This document shows, in pieces, positions 4,748 to 5,115 of a stretch of DNA of 5,115 bases. The DNA is from Deltaproteobacteria bacterium (lineage in GTDB: Bacteria; Desulfobacterota; Syntrophia; Syntrophales; UBA2210). Where the stretch lies: the NCBI GenBank assembly GCA_016935875.1, contig JAFGQD010000078.1:1-5115 (forward strand), read 5' to 3'. Each line of letters begins with the position of its first letter. Position 1 is the first letter of the stretch. The notes below the pieces were generated by a model. That model saw nothing but the letters and a program-made list of their open reading frames with translations. It had not been told where the DNA came from and searched no databases. Position numbers and translations under genes: made by a program.

Positions 4748-5115
4748 TTACCACCTGGAGCAGTCCTTGGAGCATTCGTTAACAGTCAATTTGTTCTGAT
4801 CCACATATCCCGTAAAATTGCTCTGATCAAAACATCCAGGCGCTTCTCTCTGATCCATACGCCTCTTCCCTTTCAACCAACCCGATCTTCCTGCTTTTCT
4901 TTCATCCAACATTTTAATTTGATCGGGAGTAAGTATTTTCTTCATTTCGTTCATCATTTTTGTCTTTGAGATAAACATATTTTCTCGTATTGAAGACATC
5001 TTTTGAAAGGCCTCGCGCGCTTTCGCCTCGTCAAATTCATCGGCCTGAAGGATTGTCTTGAGGTTGTCGCGCTCTTTTATCATGGTTCCCCTCGTCTTTA
5101 TCCTGTCAATCTGAA
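4748..5115 (-). CDS. C-terminal part of a Spy/CpxP (LTXXQ) family periplasmic protein (5' end outside window)
   Basis: Read on the minus strand, the frame is open from the window edge through 5113 to the TAA at 4750-4748. There are at least 10 codons (QIDRIKTRGT) before ATG 5083. The helical text fits the Spy/CpxP fold: an acidic linker with FDEAKAREAFQKM, a long helix, then the LTPDQIKML motif, which is the second LTXXQ. A C-terminal tail with three cysteines (GCF, NEC, DCSRW) follows. A periplasmic protein needs an upstream signal sequence, which is absent after ATG 5083, so I read this as the 3' part of a longer gene. A GAGGGG before ATG 5083 leaves a shorter protein possible. Its likely role is an envelope chaperone or metal-stress sensor. 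The upstream orientation relative to the sigma operon suggests it may be a target or part of the same module, but the 162-bp spacer argues for separate transcription. Confidence 0.7.
   Translation of the reverse strand, partial: QIDRIKTRGTMIKERDNLKTILQADEFDEAKAREAFQKMSSIRENMFISKTKMMNEMKKILTPDQIKMLDERKAGRSGWLKGKRRMDQREAPGCFDQSNFTGYVDQNKLTVNECSKDCSRW

Noticed and set aside
4740..4752. Palindrome GGTAACGTTACC at the stop of the Spy-like gene as a terminator or operator
   Set aside because: It is an AT-centred perfect palindrome with no loop and no following T-run, and one arm is simply the last codon plus stop; nothing else supports a function.

Overview
The window is a mid-GC bacterial segment interrupted by a distinctly AT-rich stretch at about 545-1400. 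No rRNA, tRNA, transposase, integrase or CRISPR array is visible. The right-hand stress operon, an ECF sigma factor with small membrane partners and Spy/CpxP-like proteins, fits a Gram-negative host with a periplasm. A deltaproteobacterial-type host is a guess from gene style only.

Left part (1-402): the 3' end of a DHA2-type MFS efflux transporter. It is followed by a 150-bp spacer with a sigma70-like promoter (479-507), a strong Shine-Dalgarno with a start-stop mini-ORF, and a very good intrinsic terminator hairpin (562-604). The hairpin lies inside or just before the next gene.

Centre (about 553-3142): three same-direction genes of unrelated kind and base composition. They are an AT-rich PD-(D/E)XK-like protein (DUF6602-like), a three-helix orphan membrane protein, and a CrtC/AttH/tocopherol-cyclase-like beta-barrel protein. 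Each gene is followed at or just after its stop codon by a 57-68-nt imperfect palindrome. These palindromes have the layout of an integron attC site: RYYYAAC-like box, short unpaired spacer, bulged stem, loop, stem, spacer, GTTRRRY-like box. The first two are good candidates and the third is degenerate. The simplest reading is a small integrase-less gene-cassette cluster (CALIN-like), which would explain the mixture of composition and function. I could not run a covariance model, so this remains inference from hand pairing.

Right part (3222-5115, minus strand): an ECF sigma factor gene overlaps by 4 nt (ATGA) a small single-helix membrane protein that is probably its anti-sigma partner. Next comes an anchored CpxP/CnrR-like helical periplasmic protein whose Shine-Dalgarno overlaps the preceding stop. 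Upstream, separated by a 162-bp spacer rich in inverted repeats, lies the C-terminal part of another Spy/CpxP (LTXXQ) protein whose frame runs off the window edge. Together these look like an envelope-stress or metal-stress module: the membrane proteins would sense the envelope condition and hold or release the sigma factor. The plus-strand cassette-like block and this minus-strand operon converge on a 130-bp intergenic region (3092-3221).
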